Source: an uncultured Selenomonadaceae bacterium (GTDB lineage Bacteria; Bacillota; Negativicutes; Selenomonadales; Selenomonadaceae). Taken from it: a stretch of 9,014 nt of DNA. The stretch is from positions 1-9,014 of the forward strand of contig CAJONF010000079.1 of NCBI GenBank assembly GCA_905236665.1. Reading direction: 5' to 3'. Of the stretch, positions 6,901 through 9,014 are shown piece after piece (position 1 is the first letter of the stretch; every line of letters begins with the position of its first letter). A model generated the notes under the pieces. It had not been told where the DNA came from. It saw nothing but the letters and a program-made list of their open reading frames with translations, and ran no database searches. Made by a program: the position numbers and the translations under genes.

Positions 6901-8067
6901 ATGGGCTACACTTTCATGGTGCCGGCGAAAATTATTTCCGGCGTCAATGTAATTTCGGAGTTGGGTGATCACATTGCGGGCAAGGGCACAAAGGCTCTTA
7001 TCGTAACGGATCAATTCATGGTTAAGTTTGGCAACGCGGCGAAAGTCGAAGACGCGCTGAAAAAAGTCAACATTCCTTATGTCATCTATGATGGCGCGAA
7101 CACCGAGCCGACTGACAAAATCGTCGAAGCCGGCTTGAAAGTTTACAAGGAAAATGGTTGCGACTTTATCATTGCTTTGGGCGGCGGTTCGCCCATGGAT
7201 ACCGCCAAGGCTATCGGCTTTATGACGACGGCGGGCGACCGGAAGATTAATTCCTATATGCACGAAGTAATTGATATGCCGGTTCCCTATCTGGTTGCCA
7301 TTCCCACCACTGCCGGCACCGGTTCCGAAGTTACCAAGAACACAATCATTTCCGACACAGAAAATAATGTAAAAATGCTCCTCGGCGGACCTTCGATTAT
7401 TCCCGCGCTGGCAGTTGTCGATCCGACCTTCACGATGACTGCGCCTCCTGGCGTCACTGCGGCTACCGGTATTGACGCGCTCTGTCACGCGATTGAAGCT
7501 TACACGTCCAGAAAAGCTCAACCTCTCACAGATACCTTTGCAATTTCTGCTATACAAAAAATTCATAAGAACCTGCCCATTTGCTACAAAGACGGCAAAA
7601 ATGAACAGGCTCGCCTTGCTATGTCCATTGCCGCGCTTGAAGCCGGTATCGCGTTTAACAATGCGTCCGTTACAATCGTTCACGGCATGAGCCGCCCGAT
7701 TGGTGCACTGTTCCACATTGCGCACGGCGTTTCCAATGCTGTACTTTTGCCCGCGTGCTTGGAATTTGCTATCGAAGAAAATACCGCGCGTTTTGCTCAT
7801 ATCGGTCGCATTATGGGCGTTGCTGATGAAAATACTCCTGACCACGACGCGGCAGTTGCCATGGTTAAAGAAGTTGCCCGTTTCTGCAAAGAAGTTGGCA
7901 TTCCTCCCGTTGAAGAATTGCTTAAGAAGGGCAACCATACCAAAGAAGATTTCCTTGCACAGCTCGATAAAATGGCCTCTGACGCTCTCGAAAGCGGCAG
8001 TCCGCAAAATACAATGCGTATCCCGACCAAAGAACAAATCATTGAAATTTACAAGAAGTTGTTTTGA
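6901..8067 (+). CDS. Iron-containing (group III) alcohol dehydrogenase
   Basis: This is a cytosolic NAD(P)-dependent dehydrogenase that interconverts an alcohol or diol and its aldehyde. The 388-aa product matches the family length. GGGSPMD (94-100) is the nucleotide-binding loop, and PTTAGTGSEVT (135-145) is the second family signature. The metal ligands fit Asp192 and His196 in GIDALCHAIEAY, His261 in VHGMSRP and His275 in HIAHGVSNAVLLP, all four present as in lactaldehyde reductase FucO. The start is ATG 6901, because AGGGGAG (6886-6892) is eight bases upstream; the in-frame GTG at 6892 overlaps that site. It is divergent from the deoR-family regulator and upstream of an aldolase. Sugar-derived lactaldehyde, glycerol-type or fermentation aldehydes are all possible substrates; the sequence does not decide. 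Confidence 0.95.
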   Translation: MGYTFMVPAKIISGVNVISELGDHIAGKGTKALIVTDQFMVKFGNAAKVEDALKKVNIPYVIYDGANTEPTDKIVEAGLKVYKENGCDFIIALGGGSPMDTAKAIGFMTTAGDRKINSYMHEVIDMPVPYLVAIPTTAGTGSEVTKNTIISDTENNVKMLLGGPSIIPALAVVDPTFTMTAPPGVTAATGIDALCHAIEAYTSRKAQPLTDTFAISAIQKIHKNLPICYKDGKNEQARLAMSIAALEAGIAFNNASVTIVHGMSRPIGALFHIAHGVSNAVLLPACLEFAIEENTARFAHIGRIMGVADENTPDHDAAVAMVKEVARFCKEVGIPPVEELLKKGNHTKEDFLAQLDKMASDALESGSPQNTMRIPTKEQIIEIYKKLF

Positions 8068-8091
8068 TTAGGGCTACGCCTTTATATTTGC

Positions 8092-8398
8092 AGGAATAAA
8101 AAATTCGGCTTTGGATTGATGAGACTTCCAAAGCTTGTTGACGAAACGATTGACGTTAAACTTGTCAAAAAATTAGTTGATGAGTTTTTGGCGGCAGGTT
8201 TGATTAAGCACGTCGGATTTTCTTTCCACGCGACGCCAGATGAACTCGAAAAGATTTTGTTCAACTGCAAATAAATTACGTTGCTTGAAATGCGGCAAAT
8301 GTGAGAGCGTTTTCCCGCAACATATTCCGATTAGAAAAAAACTTGTAGATTCGTTAAAGAGTTTGAACGAAGTTGAGGTGATTAGATGCCGCTCGTAA
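8092..8398 (+). pseudogene. Aldo/keto reductase remnant, internally deleted and frameshifted
   Basis: Three pieces of one aldo/keto reductase are fused here. Bases 8098-8187 encode KKFGFGLMRLP... VKKLVDEFLAAG, the family N-terminus. Bases 8188-8250 continue in frame with LIKHVGFSFHATPDELEKIL, which normally lies well over 100 residues further on. After a TAA at 8272-8274 the reading moves to the +1 frame. Bases 8276-8398 encode LRCLKCGKCESVFPQHIPIRKKL, the C-terminal iron-sulfur segment of this subfamily, with its fourth cysteine replaced by Phe (CxxCxxCxxxF). About 100 codons remain of an expected 330-380. No ATG is present at the expected start; AGGA at 8092-8095 may be the old Shine-Dalgarno sequence. 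The last frame ends 13 bases inside the aldolase gene. Family assignment comes from recalled motifs, not from a search. Confidence 0.8.
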
Positions 8399-9014
8399 AA
8401 ATGACTGAACTTTTCGCGGCTCATGATGATTGTTCGTTCGCAATCGGCGCGTTCAACGTCTCGAATATGGAAATGGCGTGGGGCGCGATTCAGGCTGCAG
8501 AAGAACTGCAAACGCCGCTTATCTTGCAAATCGCCGAAGGTAGGCTAAGATATTCGCCGCTCGATTTGCTCGGACCGGTTATGCTCGCCGCTGCAAAAAA
8601 ATGCAAAATGCCCGCGGCTGTCCACCTCGATCACGGCGGGACTTTGGAGACGATTAAGCTTGCATTGAGTCTGGGCTTTACGTCGGTGATGTTTGACGGC
8701 TCAAAATATCCGCTCGAAGAAAATATCAAACGCACCCGCGAAGTCGTGGAATTGGCTCATGCTAAGGGCGCGGCAGTTGAAGCTGAAATTGGACGCGTCG
8801 GCGGGGCTGAAGGTGATTATAAATCTGTTGACGTTCTCGTCACCAGCGTTGAAGAGGCTAAAAGATTCGCGGAGGAAACCGGCGTTGACGCGTTGGCGGT
8901 GGCTATCGGCACGGCGCACGGCAATTACACCGTTCAACCGAAATTGCGTATAGACAGGCTGAAAGAAATTTTCGACGCTATTAAAACTCCGCTTGTACTG
9001 CACGGCGGCACCGG
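8386..9014 (+). CDS. Class II ketose-bisphosphate aldolase (3' partial)
   Basis: This family is zinc-dependent and splits fructose-1,6- or tagatose-1,6-bisphosphate, or deoxy-keto-gluconate phosphate, into two three-carbon pieces. The 209 complete codons visible cover about two thirds of a protein of roughly 280-310 residues. FNVSNMEMAWGAIQAAEE matches the N-terminal region. HLDHG (80-84) gives catalytic Asp82 and zinc ligand His83; SVMFDGS (100-106), VEAEIGRVGG (131-140, Glu134), AIGTAHGNY (His178) and LHGGT (His206) follow. The numbering fits GatY/KbaY-type aldolases well, but fructose-bisphosphate aldolase or IolJ cannot be excluded. ATG 8386 has GAGGTG (8375-8380) five bases upstream. The gene overlaps the end of the aldo/keto reductase remnant and probably shares transcription with the dehydrogenase gene, as no terminator is seen between them. 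Confidence 0.93.
   Translation, partial: MPLVKMTELFAAHDDCSFAIGAFNVSNMEMAWGAIQAAEELQTPLILQIAEGRLRYSPLDLLGPVMLAAAKKCKMPAAVHLDHGGTLETIKLALSLGFTSVMFDGSKYPLEENIKRTREVVELAHAKGAAVEAEIGRVGGAEGDYKSVDVLVTSVEEAKRFAEETGVDALAVAIGTAHGNYTVQPKLRIDRLKEIFDAIKTPLVLHGGT

Noticed and set aside
6871..8037. A 388-codon open frame antisense to almost the whole alcohol dehydrogenase gene
   Set aside because: It has no recognisable motif, while the sense frame has all dehydrogenase signatures. Long antisense frames arise here from codon bias that avoids TTA, CTA and TCA in the sense frame; purA shows the same effect at 1280-2089.
8068..8092. Possible terminator after the dehydrogenase gene (AGGGCTACGCCTT)
   Set aside because: The stem has only about four pairs including a wobble, and there is no T run.
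8119..8274. A 51-aa protein starting at ATG 8119 (MRLPKLVDE...)
   Set aside because: It begins inside a conserved aldo/keto reductase motif (GFGLMRLP) and joins two distant parts of the fold, so it is better read as pseudogene remains. There is no matching ribosome binding site.
8173..8529. A 118-codon minus-strand frame across the aldo/keto reductase remnant and aldolase start
   Set aside because: The opposite strand carries clear enzyme motifs in this stretch, so this is a shadow frame.

Overview
The window looks like ordinary chromosome of a low-to-moderate G+C anaerobic Bacillota. The evidence is AGGAGG-type ribosome binding sites, a Stp phosphatase / PASTA kinase / RsgA cluster, TTG starts, and an iron-dependent alcohol dehydrogenase next to a class II aldolase. 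A member of the Negativicutes or Clostridia is my guess only; no rRNA or other marker is present. I see no tRNA or rRNA gene, CRISPR array, insertion sequence or prophage gene.

Region 1 (1-2166, + strand) is the end of a purine operon. It holds purE (5' end outside the window), an unrecognised 118-aa protein gene, and purA. The three are separated by 13 and 15 bases, each with its own Shine-Dalgarno sequence, and the unit closes with a strong hairpin terminator that can work in both directions.

Region 2 (2245-5850, - strand) is a signalling operon, transcribed stp -> pknB -> rsgA. It starts from a near-consensus sigma-A promoter (TTGACT, 17 bp, TACAAT). Stp removes and PknB adds Ser/Thr phosphates, and RsgA is a ribosome-assembly GTPase. 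The rsgA start follows the pknB stop after one base. The stp-pknB junction has an unusual 113-base gap with repeats that could form alternative hairpins.

Region 3 (5878-9014) is a probable carbon-utilisation locus. A DeoR-family regulator on the - strand (TTG start, own promoter, own terminator) diverges from an iron-dependent alcohol dehydrogenase on the + strand. Next come the remains of a deleted, frameshifted aldo/keto reductase, then a class II ketose-bisphosphate aldolase cut by the window end. The divergent intergenic region carries a 10-bp inverted repeat whose copies lie exactly 100 bp apart, plus smaller repeats over the deoR promoter. These are candidate operators.

I found no clear previously undescribed system. 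The best leads are the aldo/keto reductase pseudogene, the paired 10-mers between deoR and the dehydrogenase gene, the stp-pknB intergenic structure, and the uncharacterised gene between purE and purA.
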